From: Limnospira fusiformis SAG 85.79
GTDB lineage: Bacteria; Cyanobacteriota; Cyanobacteriia; Cyanobacteriales; Microcoleaceae
DNA length: 64,000 nucleotides
Assembly (NCBI RefSeq): GCF_012516315.1
Contig: NZ_CP051185.1
Span: 5,647,363 to 5,711,362, forward strand
Reading direction: 5' to 3'
Made by a program: the position numbers and the translations under genes. Numbering within the stretch: position 1 is the stretch's first letter; each line of letters starts with the position of its first letter. The notes under the pieces were generated by a model. That model made no database searches. It was not told the DNA's origin and worked only from the letters and a program-made list of their open reading frames with translations. Below are positions 43,279 to 53,043 of this stretch, in pieces.

Positions 43279-46200
43279 TTACCCCAACCCAGCTAAGGTA
43301 AATGCAGCCCAGTAGTAGGGGTTAGCAAAAGGAAAATCTTGTAAGTTGAAGCTGGCTAAAATGGTTTTTTGGTCATTAATTTGTTTGAGGTTTTCCTGAG
43401 ATGTTATCTGTTCAAAATAGCTCTCTAATTCGGGCTGGTAAGTTGCCATTAACTCGGTTTTGGTTAAACTTCTGAGTCTAATTTGAGCCTGTTTGAGGGC
43501 TTCTAGGGGGCTTAATTCTTGACGATATTGATAGTAGAATTGGCTAAAGAGGGTGGTGGGAATTTCTCCGGCTGACCATAGGGGATAAATAACTGTTGTG
43601 GCTCCCATACCCAAAAAGGCACTACTAAAGTTGATGAATTGTTGATCTATTGGGGAAGGGTTGCGGTTTGGGTCGGAAGCTGTTGTACAGGTCCGACAGC
43701 GGGAAATGAATACTTCTAGGAGTTGGGGCGATCGCATATTGAACAAGTCTTGTAGAGATATGGATTCTGTGCCTAAATTGAGTTGAGAGGATAGGGGATT
43801 GTTGGTATTAAAGGTAATGGGATTTCCGATATATAAAACTTGGGCAGATTTCAGTAACTTTTGATACTGATTCAGATTAATCTGGTCATTTAGCAACTGT
43901 TCTGAGGGGATAGAATAGCGTTGGGCTAAGGCTGCACATTCATAAGTTGCTAGTAGTGAGGTAGGTTGAGAATTGCCAATTAATCCCCATGGGGTTGAGG
44001 TGTTTAATGCTGTTATCTGAGAATGAGGCTGAGACTGGCGGGTTTCTCTAACTTGACTGGATAAATTGAGAATATGGCTACTGGGGGCGATTCTGACCCG
44101 GAAGCGATCGCCTAAAAATTCCTCGCCGCCAGCAATTGGTAAAGCCACAAAGGAACAGCGATGTAAGACTAAATTCGGAATAATTAGCAGTTCGTCAACT
44201 TCCACAAGATGTTCACTAATTAGGCGGTCAATATCCAGACGTTGAGCCAATTCTGCTAACATCCCTTTCATGCGATCGCGGCTATTTGTTGGGCTGTCTA
44301 TATCCAATTTTAGCCAGTAATTAGTCAACCAAGTTTCTAAGTTTTCCCCTGATTGATCAGGACATATATGCAGGGCAATCTCTAGGGTGTTTGTCGATGA
44401 CCAAGCATCATCATTACTTCCCTGTTTTACTATAAAAATATAGGCACATTTGTCGGATGTATAGAAACTCAATAAAGCCGTTCGAGAATGTATGAAATTC
44501 TGTAGGATTTCTTGACTCCACGGTTCAACTCGCAGCAGACCAGCCAGGAAGGGGTCTAGGGAGCGTATCTGATTAATCAATTGGTCAGTTTGAGTATCCA
44601 AACCATTGAGTGTAGCTGTTTCCGCCCGGAATATAGCAATACTATTCATCCTAATTCCTGCTGCTGCAAACTGTTTCATTTCATCAGACTGACGGCGAAA
44701 ATGGAGAGTGTCAATTTGCTGATGAAGCCGTTGATATTTTTCGACAAGTTCGGTTAATTGTTGATCTATTCCGGCATAATTATTGGACAGCAAGCGGACT
44801 AAATGTTGAATGCGGAAACGTTCCCCATATTCAAAAGCTAACTGTTGCTGATCAGCATTAATACAGGTCTGCACCATGCGACTATATAACCCGGCGACTT
44901 CCCTAGTAACTTCCTGGCGATGAGTGGTGGGAATAATATTTGTGTAACTGGTTTCTACAGTTTCAATAGCGCGACTATAACCTGCTATAGCCAAGGACCA
45001 GTTTTGCTGCGAAAATCCGATATCCCCCAGATGTCTGGCTGCTAGTAAACAGTGCATAGGAAGGGTCAAGGGGGTGGTTTTTTCTAAACTTTGTTCAAAG
45101 GCTTGAATCGCATTATCAAAGTCTTTAATAGCTTGGTATGTCTGACCTAAATTATTAAGTGCTTTGACTTCTTGGCGCAAATCTCCGGTTTCTCTGGCGA
45201 TCGCTAAGGCTTGTTGATAGTTGTCAATGGCATTCTGTCCTTCTCCTTGGCGATAATAGGTGTCGCCTAAATTGAGTAAAGCGATTATTTGTCCTTGGGT
45301 TGACTGAATTTTTTGGGTTAACTCTAGGTGCTGTTTATGGTAGGCGATCGCCTGCTCTAAATCTCCTTTAATTTGATAGGTCATCCCGATATTACTCAGA
45401 CTATTCGCCACCCCAAAACTATAATTAATACTGCGGGCAATTTTGAGGGCTTGATGGTGGGTTGCGGTGGCGTTATCATACTGTTTTATGGCAGTATATG
45501 CACTCCCCAAACTAGCTAAAAAGCTGGTTTCTCCGAATTTATAACCTAGTTCCTCGGCTTTTTCAGCGGCTTGTTTGGTATGGGCGATCGCTTCTTCGTA
45601 GCGCCCTAAAGTTGAGTATAATTGACCCAAAGAACCCAGCACATTTACCTCGCCGAAACGATAGTTAATTTTTTGGGTTATTTCTAAAGCCTGCTGATAG
45701 CCAAACAAGGCTTGATCATGTTGACCAATAGCATAGCAAACATGGGCGAGACTGCTGTAGGCGTTGGCTTCTCCCTGGGGATATTGAGTTTTTCTGGCTA
45801 CAGCTAAACACTGTTGATGGGCGGATATAGCTTGTTCATATTGCCCTAAAGAATGATAGATATTACCTAATTTGCCTAAACAATTAATCGCCCCACGATG
45901 GTTATTGACTTCCTGATAAAGAATTAGGGCTTCTTGCCAAGATTTAAAGGCTGCTTGGAAGTCATTATTTTGGAACTGTTGAACTCCCTGTTTGAAAAGT
46001 TCCTCAGCTTGGGATTGTTTAGCTGTAATTTGTTCAGGAGTTAGGGCTGGTAATTCGGCTTTTGGTTGTTCAGAAACTTGGGGGGATGCTGTGCTGGCGA
46101 CTGCTGGTACAGGTTTAGCTACTTCCTGGGGTGGAGGCGCTGGCATTTTCTGCTGAATGAGGGTGGAGACATTGCCAAACTCTTGAATTTGAGTGGCTAT

Positions 46201-46392
46201 TTCTGTTAATCGTTGGGCATCTTCTTCACAATTGCGATCTGCCAGAACTTGGCAAACTTCCTGTACAAATGGCACAAAATCCTCGTCAATTACAGCCATA
46301 TTGGCTTGGAGGACTTGCAGAGATTTCTCTGGAGAGTAGACAAGCAAACTGTAAACAATTTCGTAGTAGGCTTGCTGAAGATTTTCATCCAT
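43279..46392 (-). CDS. TPR-CHAT protein (caspase-like domain)
   Basis: The 1,037-residue protein has a short N-terminal helical domain, a Pro/Ala linker near residue 90-120, then about ten tetratricopeptide repeats (130-480; KLGNIYHSLGQYEQAISAH and similar) and a helical bridge. A CHAT caspase-like peptidase domain runs from about 620 to the end. In the CHAT part the His is in LVLHRCSFVALP near residue 743 and the candidate Cys in FISRCRTC near residue 898, where SACETG is typical. The C-terminal PYYWAAFTLAGLG ending is a family hallmark. TPR-CHAT proteins are abundant in filamentous cyanobacteria; some CHAT proteins act in signalling or cell-death-like defence. No partner effector is adjacent. 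Confidence 0.85.
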   Translation of the reverse strand: MDENLQQAYYEIVYSLLVYSPEKSLQVLQANMAVIDEDFVPFVQEVCQVLADRNCEEDAQRLTEIATQIQEFGNVSTLIQQKMPAPPPQEVAKPVPAVASTASPQVSEQPKAELPALTPEQITAKQSQAEELFKQGVQQFQNNDFQAAFKSWQEALILYQEVNNHRGAINCLGKLGNIYHSLGQYEQAISAHQQCLAVARKTQYPQGEANAYSSLAHVCYAIGQHDQALFGYQQALEITQKINYRFGEVNVLGSLGQLYSTLGRYEEAIAHTKQAAEKAEELGYKFGETSFLASLGSAYTAIKQYDNATATHHQALKIARSINYSFGVANSLSNIGMTYQIKGDLEQAIAYHKQHLELTQKIQSTQGQIIALLNLGDTYYRQGEGQNAIDNYQQALAIARETGDLRQEVKALNNLGQTYQAIKDFDNAIQAFEQSLEKTTPLTLPMHCLLAARHLGDIGFSQQNWSLAIAGYSRAIETVETSYTNIIPTTHRQEVTREVAGLYSRMVQTCINADQQQLAFEYGERFRIQHLVRLLSNNYAGIDQQLTELVEKYQRLHQQIDTLHFRRQSDEMKQFAAAGIRMNSIAIFRAETATLNGLDTQTDQLINQIRSLDPFLAGLLRVEPWSQEILQNFIHSRTALLSFYTSDKCAYIFIVKQGSNDDAWSSTNTLEIALHICPDQSGENLETWLTNYWLKLDIDSPTNSRDRMKGMLAELAQRLDIDRLISEHLVEVDELLIIPNLVLHRCSFVALPIAGGEEFLGDRFRVRIAPSSHILNLSSQVRETRQSQPHSQITALNTSTPWGLIGNSQPTSLLATYECAALAQRYSIPSEQLLNDQINLNQYQKLLKSAQVLYIGNPITFNTNNPLSSQLNLGTESISLQDLFNMRSPQLLEVFISRCRTCTTASDPNRNPSPIDQQFINFSSAFLGMGATTVIYPLWSAGEIPTTLFSQFYYQYRQELSPLEALKQAQIRLRSLTKTELMATYQPELESYFEQITSQENLKQINDQKTILASFNLQDFPFANPYYWAAFTLAGLG

Positions 46393-46619
46393 TGCGATCG
46401 CGATTAATTGTTTAGGTCGGTAGGCTTTGCGCCTGGGGTACAGAGCCAGAGATTATGGGAAAAGTCCCGACAATGCCTCCCGCTCAAATTTTATCAAGAT
46501 TAATAGCTATTTACCACAGACTTGATCTAATTTCCGTTAATTGTTGCTATTCTCCATGGGGATGGTTGCATAGCGCGAGAATGGCGGAGATGAGTCTAGG
46601 GGTAGTGTTCGGTAATTGT

Positions 46620-48398
46620 CTAACTGCTAAATTGCTGGGAATAGAAATAAGCATAACGACCACCAAGTGCTAATAATTCAGTATGAGTCCCGGATTCGGT
46701 AATTGTACCATGTTCCACTACTAAAATGCGATCGGATCGGCGGACGGTGGCTAATCGGTGGGCGATAATAAAAACCGTTCGCCCCCGCATGAGTCTTTCT
46801 AAGGCTTGTTGAATTAGGGTTTCTGATTCGGAATCTAGGGATGATGTCGCTTCATCTAAAATTAGGATTCTGGGGTTTAATAAGACTGCTCTGGCTATGG
46901 CAATTCGTTGTCTTTGTCCACCGGATAAGTTAACTCCCCGTTCCCCTACTATGGTTTGATAACCTTCGGCAAATTGGCTGATAAAATCATGGGCGTTAGC
47001 GATTTTGGCGGCGGATTTTACCTGTTCAATATCATAATCAGTTTGACCAAAGGCAATGTTTTGGGCAATATTACCAGAAAATAATGTGACTTCCTGGGGT
47101 ACTATGCCAATTTGTCTACGGAGACTGGGAAGGGTGACATTTTGGATATCTATATCGTCAATCATAATTTGACCCTGTTGGCGATCGTAAAATCTAGGTA
47201 GGAGGCTGACAATTGTGCTTTTTCCGGCTCCTGACGCGCCGACTAAGGCTACCATTTGCCCGGGTTCTACTAAGAGATTAAAATCGACGAGAACGGGCTG
47301 ATTAGGGGCAGAATCTTGGCGGTGATTATGGCTGTTTTGGCTCAAGGTGGGATAGGTAAAGCTGACATGACGATATTCAACTTTTCCTTTGACGTGGGGA
47401 AGGGCGATCGCATCAGGTTTTTCTATGACATTGGGCTGAATGGCGAACAGTTCAAAAATGCGATCGCAGGAGGCTTCTCCCTGTTTGAAGTCACTATAAT
47501 TACTGGTGGTTAAAGAAATGGGGTCAATCAATAAAGCTACGGCTGTAACATAACTGATAAAACCTGTTCCCGTTAGCTGACCTTGGGAGATTTGCCAGCC
47601 TCCTAGGAAAAATAAAAACACTACACTCATCGCTTCCAAAAAGCCGACTACTACGAACTGTAATGCCTTAATTCTTTCCGCCAAAAATTTCGCCTGTCGG
47701 TTGTGTTCTGCTTCTAGGGAAAATCGAGAGATTTCGTAATCTTCGGCGGCGAAGGCTTGCACTAAACGGATGCCGCTAAATACCTCCGTCAATAGGGCAG
47801 AAAGGTTAGAAATACGGGATTGACTTTGGCGGGTAAAGGTTAGCAGTTTTTCCCCAAACCAGCCAATTAATAGCGCCATCAGAGGGGCAATAATTAGGGT
47901 GGCTAGGGTAAGTTTCCAGTTCAGGTAAAGCATATAGCCTAGGACGACTATTAACTGCAAAATGCAGGGGATAAATTGATGAAATAATTTGTTAATGACT
48001 TCGCCAATTTTATCTATATCTTCCGTGAGACGATAGGATAAATCTCCCGTTTTGGCGGTTTCAAAGTAACCAACATTTAGCCGATGAAGATGAGTATATA
48101 CTTGTTTTCGCAGGTCTAGGGCGATGCTTAGGGCTGCTTTAGCCATCAGGGTATCCTGACCGTATTGGACAGTTCCCCGAATTAGAAATATAATGGCAGC
48201 AACCCCAGCAATTTGGGCGATCGCTTCTACATCCCCCCGACCAATATATCCGGCTATTTGACCCATTAGCCAAGCTAATAGCGGCCAAAATGCGGTAAAA
48301 ACTAGGGTACAGGTTAGGGCCTTGGCGATGGTTCGCGACTGGGGACGAACATAGGGCAATAGTTGCCAGTAACTTGATGATTGTTTCAAGGATGCCAC
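46620..48398 (-). CDS. ABC exporter, fused permease-ATPase (MsbA/HepA-like)
   Basis: The 592 residues form a half-transporter: six membrane spans in the first 320 residues (ALTCTLVFTAFWPLLAWLM, IIFLIRGTVQYGQD, LIVVLGYMLYLNWKL and others) and a complete ATPase domain. The ATPase domain has Walker A LVGASGAGKSTIVSLLP near residue 385, the NLSGGQRQRIAIARA signature, Walker B RILILDEATSSLDSES and the IIAHRL histidine. It would work as a homodimer exporting lipids, glycolipids or peptides; sequence alone does not give the substrate. It stands alone between divergent or convergent neighbours. Confidence 0.88.
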   Translation of the reverse strand: MASLKQSSSYWQLLPYVRPQSRTIAKALTCTLVFTAFWPLLAWLMGQIAGYIGRGDVEAIAQIAGVAAIIFLIRGTVQYGQDTLMAKAALSIALDLRKQVYTHLHRLNVGYFETAKTGDLSYRLTEDIDKIGEVINKLFHQFIPCILQLIVVLGYMLYLNWKLTLATLIIAPLMALLIGWFGEKLLTFTRQSQSRISNLSALLTEVFSGIRLVQAFAAEDYEISRFSLEAEHNRQAKFLAERIKALQFVVVGFLEAMSVVFLFFLGGWQISQGQLTGTGFISYVTAVALLIDPISLTTSNYSDFKQGEASCDRIFELFAIQPNVIEKPDAIALPHVKGKVEYRHVSFTYPTLSQNSHNHRQDSAPNQPVLVDFNLLVEPGQMVALVGASGAGKSTIVSLLPRFYDRQQGQIMIDDIDIQNVTLPSLRRQIGIVPQEVTLFSGNIAQNIAFGQTDYDIEQVKSAAKIANAHDFISQFAEGYQTIVGERGVNLSGGQRQRIAIARAVLLNPRILILDEATSSLDSESETLIQQALERLMRGRTVFIIAHRLATVRRSDRILVVEHGTITESGTHTELLALGGRYAYFYSQQFSS

Positions 48399-48519
48399 AG
48401 ATATTAATACTATTTGTTTAGGATATCAGTTGTTAAGTCTCTGGAATTTGCTAATTGTCAATTGAAGTTGTAATCAGATATGAATTTTCGATTGTTTGAG
48501 CTGAATTTTACCCGACAAC

Positions 48520-49152
48520 ATGAATAATAAACTTACTCAACAACAGTTAGATCAGGTGATTGCTGAAGTTGAACGCCTATCCCAAATTCAGGAAACTGAA
48601 CTCGATCGCCAACAAGTCCAAGAAATTCTGGAGGAATTAAATTTACCTACTGAAAATCTTGATCAGGCGCTGATGCAAGTTCGCCGTCGGGAAGTCTTGG
48701 CGGCGGAAACCAAGCGAAACCGAATCTTAATGGTAGGATTGGGATTAGCTGCTGTGGCTATTGTCGGCGGCGGTTCCCTATGGTTTGATCAACAACAACA
48801 GGCGATCGCCCAAGTTTATGCTAACCCAAATCAAAGTCGTTTGACTTTAGAACGATTCGACCGGGTTAGTCATTTTGACATCATAGACCGCCAGAACTCC
48901 CCCACAGTTTACTACCAAGTTAGGTTACAACAAACTCCCAAGGGTCGTCAACTAGAATTAGGATGTAATTGGATTAATCCTAATGGTCAACTTGCCCATC
49001 AAAATCGCTATCAAACTCGTACAATTGATAGTGATGTCTGGAATACCCGCTGTCGGCATCAGTTGGGTCCCACTTCACCACCAGGAAATTGGCAGGTGGA
49101 AATGTTTTTAGGCGATCGCATTTTAAGCCAATCAGAATTTACCGTTAAATAA
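48520..49152 (+). CDS. Single-span membrane protein of unknown function
   Basis: This 210-residue protein has a helical cytoplasmic start (LTQQQLDQVIAEVERLSQIQ, residues 5-24, and QEILEELNLPTENLDQALM), one membrane span near residues 68-86 (ILMVGLGLAAVAIVGGGSLW), and a beta-rich exported domain of about 120 residues. That domain has two spaced cysteines (GCNWINPNG and TRCRHQLG) and a closing WQVEMFLGDRILSQSEF. I do not recognise the family with certainty. It starts a run of four plus-strand genes with short gaps (26, 46 and 15 bases), so an operon is likely. Confidence 0.6.
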   Translation: MNNKLTQQQLDQVIAEVERLSQIQETELDRQQVQEILEELNLPTENLDQALMQVRRREVLAAETKRNRILMVGLGLAAVAIVGGGSLWFDQQQQAIAQVYANPNQSRLTLERFDRVSHFDIIDRQNSPTVYYQVRLQQTPKGRQLELGCNWINPNGQLAHQNRYQTRTIDSDVWNTRCRHQLGPTSPPGNWQVEMFLGDRILSQSEFTVK

Positions 49153-49178
49153 CAGCAGTTAAATAACATTAACAATTC

Positions 49179-50420
49179 ATGAATATCACTGAAGCCAAAA
49201 CCATCAATCCTAAACTGTCTCAAAAGTTGCCATTTTCTACCGACTTGGCGAAAAAATTACTAGATATATATGGCTCCCCTCTGTATGTGTATAATGCTGA
49301 TATTCTCCAGGATACAATTAACCATATTGGTGGGGCGGTTAACTATCCTAAAACTCGCTTTAAATTCGCTAGTGTCACTAATGGCAATATTGCCTTACTC
49401 AAGATTTTTCAACAGGCTAACTGGGGACTCCATGCCAATACACCAGGAGACGCATTTTTAGGACTCAAGGCTGGCTTTCATCCCCAGCAAATAGTGTATA
49501 GTGGCAGTAATTTAAATCACCGGGAGTTTCAATTATTATTAAACTGGGGAATCACTACCTATAATTTAGACAGTCTCGACCAACTCCAGCTATTTGGGGA
49601 AGTTTTCCAACAACTAAAAATCGATTTTTTACCTAAGTTAGGATTTCGGCTAAATCTGCCGGAAATTAATGGCGATAGTCGCATTGGTGTTAATCCCCAG
49701 GAATTTCCAGAAGCCATCAAAATAGCCGCATCCGCTGGCTTAAAAATTACCGGACTCCATTTTTATCGCGGCACTGGCACTAATGCAACTTCCTCTTTTA
49801 CTCAGGTGATTAAACCCCTGTTAGCTATCGGTCAACAGTTACCAGATTGGCAATATCTGGACTTTGGCGGTGGTTTTGGCTACCCCTATCAACACCAAAA
49901 ATCAGCCTTTGATTGGCATTTTTTCGGACAACAAATCACGGCAGAACTTACTCAAATTAACCGAGAAATTAACCGAGAAATTGATTTAATTATTGAACCG
50001 GGAAGGTCGGCGATCGCCTCCTGTGGAACCCTATTAACTCAAGTAGTCTCAACTAAATGGCAACCCCCAAAACAGATAGTGGGAGTTGATACCACAGTGG
50101 CTAATTTATCCGTCCCCTCAGTCTATGGAAATTATCGAGAAATTGTATCATTTTCTGATACACCCAACCATTATATTACTGATGTTTGTGGAAATACAAC
50201 CTACTCCCGCGACTACCTGGGAAAAAATCGCCAACTTCCTCAACTTAAACGGGGAGATATCCTAGCTATTTTAGACTGTGGCGCTTATGGTTACGCCATG
50301 TCATCTCACTTTCTGCACCGACCTCGACCAGCGGAGGTCCTACTACAACAGGGAAAACATCAGTTAATTCGCCAACGGGAAGATTATAATATTCTCTTAA
50401 CCCAGCAGGTCGATATTTAA
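49179..50420 (+). CDS. LysA-like fold-III PLP decarboxylase homologue lacking the usual catalytic Lys
   Basis: The 413 residues follow the diaminopimelate/ornithine decarboxylase family over their whole length: LYVYNADILQDTI near residue 33, a glycine-rich LDFGGGFGYPY near residue 230, EPGRSAIASCGTLLTQV near residue 270, DVCGNTTYSRDYLG near 330 and DCGAYGYAMSSHF near 366. Where family members read YAxKAN with the lysine that binds pyridoxal phosphate, this protein reads FASVTNGN (residues about 63-70). The HxGSQ-type motif is also altered (HFYRGTGTN). It may be a non-catalytic or altered-chemistry paralogue; it is unlikely to be the housekeeping LysA. Confidence 0.72.
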   Translation: MNITEAKTINPKLSQKLPFSTDLAKKLLDIYGSPLYVYNADILQDTINHIGGAVNYPKTRFKFASVTNGNIALLKIFQQANWGLHANTPGDAFLGLKAGFHPQQIVYSGSNLNHREFQLLLNWGITTYNLDSLDQLQLFGEVFQQLKIDFLPKLGFRLNLPEINGDSRIGVNPQEFPEAIKIAASAGLKITGLHFYRGTGTNATSSFTQVIKPLLAIGQQLPDWQYLDFGGGFGYPYQHQKSAFDWHFFGQQITAELTQINREINREIDLIIEPGRSAIASCGTLLTQVVSTKWQPPKQIVGVDTTVANLSVPSVYGNYREIVSFSDTPNHYITDVCGNTTYSRDYLGKNRQLPQLKRGDILAILDCGAYGYAMSSHFLHRPRPAEVLLQQGKHQLIRQREDYNILLTQQVDI

Positions 50421-50466
50421 GCTAAAATCAATTGGCTGCAAGTTTTAATCATCAACAAATTAGATT

Positions 50467-51744
50467 ATGAAGTGTATCAATTGCGGTATCGAAAATAACT
50501 TTAAAGAACGCACCGCCTATGGTGGCAGATGTAAAAGTTGCGGACATCAATTTGTATTTGAACCTAAAACAGGTTCTCCCTTTAGTGATCCCGGCTTTCA
50601 GAAATCTATTGAATCAGTTTCAGGTCCGGAGAATCTTTTATTCACCAAAAAACAATTAATCTACTTTTTTGAACGCAAATTAGGCAAAAAAAATAAGTTT
50701 GCTATCTATCCATACGCCATACTATTCCTGATTATATATTTTTGGGTAACTATTTTATTTTCTGTGCCACTTCTAGTTTCGTTCATAACTTTGATGATAT
50801 TGTCGGCACAAATCAAGTCAGAAAATCAACCCGTATCATTGCGTAAACAACAGGCGAGATTTTTGCAATTTATCGGTTTATTTGAGATATTTGCATCAGT
50901 AATATTGCTGATGATCAATCCCAACAATATCAGATTTATAATTTTCCTACTGAGTGTAGGTCTGGGTTTATTTATGATATATGTAGGAGAGAGTCGTCGT
51001 CAAATGCTTAGTCATGCTATTGACAAATTTCCGCTCGCATCAACACAATTAGATAGTTGGTTAAATAGCTGGAGTGCAGTTAATGGTCCTATATTTAAAC
51101 TCTTACCATCTCCCAAACAATCAGAGAGTAATGCTATGCTTCGTCCTGACATTACCTCCTATAGTTTCGATCGCCTTATGGTCTGTGATAATTCGGCGAT
51201 CGCTCAATTTTTAATTGCCAATAACTTTCACTTCAACCATAGTTGTGCAATTGTCAGTATTACCGGATATCCTCAAAGCATTTTTTCCACCATCTTAGAA
51301 ATGGCTAAACGCAATCCCGAATTAGTAGTTTATGCCGTCCATGATGCTACCACTCGGGGTGTCTCATTAACCCATCATTTGCGGAATACCCCTCAATGGT
51401 TTCAAAACACTACTATACCTATTTATGACGTAGGTTTAACACCCCAACAGGTGTTAAATAGTAAAGGTTTCTTTATCCGTCATTCTGACACATCAGAGAC
51501 ACAATCACCAGCCATATCCCCAGAAATTCGCACCACCCTATCACCGGAAGAAATAGCATGGTTAGAAGCCGGAAATTTTGTCGAATTAGAATCATTACCC
51601 CCAGCCAAACTCTTACAAATTCTCAGCCGACAATTTAACTTAAACTCTACCAAGTGGTCAGATGACACCACCAGTAGTGATAGCACAATTGATAGCAGAA
51701 CATCTACAGATATCGCTATCTTTGCTTCTTCAAGTTTCGGTTAA
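50467..51744 (+). CDS. Zinc-ribbon membrane protein, unknown function
   Basis: The 425 residues start with a zinc ribbon (MKCINCGIENNFKER and GGRCKSCGHQF), then about four membrane spans between residues 78 and 175 (YAILFLIIYFWVTILFSVPL, FIGLFEIFASVILLMI, IIFLLSVGLGLFMIYVGE). A cytoplasmic domain follows with DRLMVCDNSAIAQFLIANNFHF near residue 238 and VVYAVHDATTRGVSLTHHL near residue 290, reminiscent of topoisomerase-primase (TOPRIM) or DNA-recombination folds only in a general way. The Ser/Thr-rich C-terminus is disordered. Not a family I can name. Cotranscription with its neighbours is likely. Confidence 0.55.
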   Translation: MKCINCGIENNFKERTAYGGRCKSCGHQFVFEPKTGSPFSDPGFQKSIESVSGPENLLFTKKQLIYFFERKLGKKNKFAIYPYAILFLIIYFWVTILFSVPLLVSFITLMILSAQIKSENQPVSLRKQQARFLQFIGLFEIFASVILLMINPNNIRFIIFLLSVGLGLFMIYVGESRRQMLSHAIDKFPLASTQLDSWLNSWSAVNGPIFKLLPSPKQSESNAMLRPDITSYSFDRLMVCDNSAIAQFLIANNFHFNHSCAIVSITGYPQSIFSTILEMAKRNPELVVYAVHDATTRGVSLTHHLRNTPQWFQNTTIPIYDVGLTPQQVLNSKGFFIRHSDTSETQSPAISPEIRTTLSPEEIAWLEAGNFVELESLPPAKLLQILSRQFNLNSTKWSDDTTSSDSTIDSRTSTDIAIFASSSFG

Positions 51745-51759
51745 ATCACCACCCCTTGA

Positions 51760-53040
51760 ATGCCTAAAATTATCAAATCTGTGAAACCCCTAAATTTGTC
51801 TAAATCTTTAATCCGGGTAATCCTGATAATTTTAATAACCTGTGGATTAACCATAGCCGCAATTCCGCCTGTCACCATACACCAAACAGCCGTTAGTGCG
51901 GAACAGGAAATTCGGGGAGTATGGATAACCAATGTTAGCAGCGGAGTCCTGTTTGTTCCCTGGGGAATTAACCGCGCACTCGACCAACTATCTGCTCTGA
52001 ATTTTAACACAGTTTACCCAGTAATTTGGAACCGAGGCACGACATTTTTTCAGAGTGCTGTCAGTCGCAGAGTCACCGGAAAATCACAAGATTCTCTACT
52101 ACATATCAGCCGACTAGGACGAGATATTCTGTCGGAAATTGTCATCGAAGGACATAATCGGGGTTTACGAGTAATTCCCTGGTTAGAATATGGTTTTATG
52201 GCTCCCATCAATTCTCAGTTAGTTAAGAGACATCCCGAATGGGTAACAACCACCAAAGATGGTAGGCTAATACTTCCTAGATATACCACGGAACCAGAGT
52301 CGGTTAATGCCAGATTATTTAATCTAATTCGGAGGCTGTTGCTATTAAGTCCGATTCGCAATGTTTGGCTAAATCCTTTACATCCAGGAGTGCAGAGATT
52401 TCTGGAAGATTTAATCATAGAAGTGGTGATGAAATACAATATAGATGGTATTCAACTTGATGATCATTTCGGTATTCCGGTTGAGTTTGGTTATGACCCC
52501 TATACGGTCAGCCTCTACAGACAGGAACATCAGGGAAAATCTCCCCCTGATAATCCCCAGGACCCGGAATGGCGGCGGTGGCGTTCTAACAAAATTACTG
52601 ACTTTATTGAACATTTAGTTAAAACTATTAAAGCCACGAAACCTGATTGTATTGTTTCCCTATCTCCTAATCCCTACGAATTTACCTATAATGTCTATTT
52701 ACAAGATTGGTTAACTTGGGTAAATCGTGGCTGGATAGATGAAGTGGTCTTACAAGTTTATCGCAATAGCTTAGAAGGATTTATCCAAGAACTTGAACAC
52801 CATTCGCTGATTACGACTCAACAAAAAGTCCCCCTGATTATCGGTATTTTAAGCGGTACTCTCCATAATCCTGTGGAGATTAAGGAGATTGAAGCACAGG
52901 TGCAAGAAGTACGCGATCGCCATTTAGATGGTGTCTCCTTTTTTTACTGGGAAACACTCTGGAGTTACCTAACACCTGATGCACCAAGAAAACGTCGTCA
53001 GGCATTTGAGATCATGTTTTCGGAATCTATTTTAAACTAG
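51760..53040 (+). CDS. Family 10-like glycosyl hydrolase (GHL10, DUF187 type)
   Basis: The 426-residue protein has an N-terminal signal or anchor (LIRVILIILITCGLTIAAI, residues 13-31) and a TIM-barrel of the GHL10 kind. Seen segments: EIRGVWITNVSSGVLF near residue 48, ALNFNTVYPVIWNRGTTFF, EGHNRGLRVIPWLEYGFMAP near residue 130, the probable catalytic strand YNIDGIQLDDHFGIP near residue 227, and the late QVYRNSLEGF and DGVSFFYWETLW. Members are exported enzymes acting on polysaccharides or peptidoglycan glycans; the substrate is unknown. It overlaps nothing and starts 15 bases after the preceding gene. Confidence 0.8.
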   Translation: MPKIIKSVKPLNLSKSLIRVILIILITCGLTIAAIPPVTIHQTAVSAEQEIRGVWITNVSSGVLFVPWGINRALDQLSALNFNTVYPVIWNRGTTFFQSAVSRRVTGKSQDSLLHISRLGRDILSEIVIEGHNRGLRVIPWLEYGFMAPINSQLVKRHPEWVTTTKDGRLILPRYTTEPESVNARLFNLIRRLLLLSPIRNVWLNPLHPGVQRFLEDLIIEVVMKYNIDGIQLDDHFGIPVEFGYDPYTVSLYRQEHQGKSPPDNPQDPEWRRWRSNKITDFIEHLVKTIKATKPDCIVSLSPNPYEFTYNVYLQDWLTWVNRGWIDEVVLQVYRNSLEGFIQELEHHSLITTQQKVPLIIGILSGTLHNPVEIKEIEAQVQEVRDRHLDGVSFFYWETLWSYLTPDAPRKRRQAFEIMFSESILN

Positions 53041-53043
53041 AGT

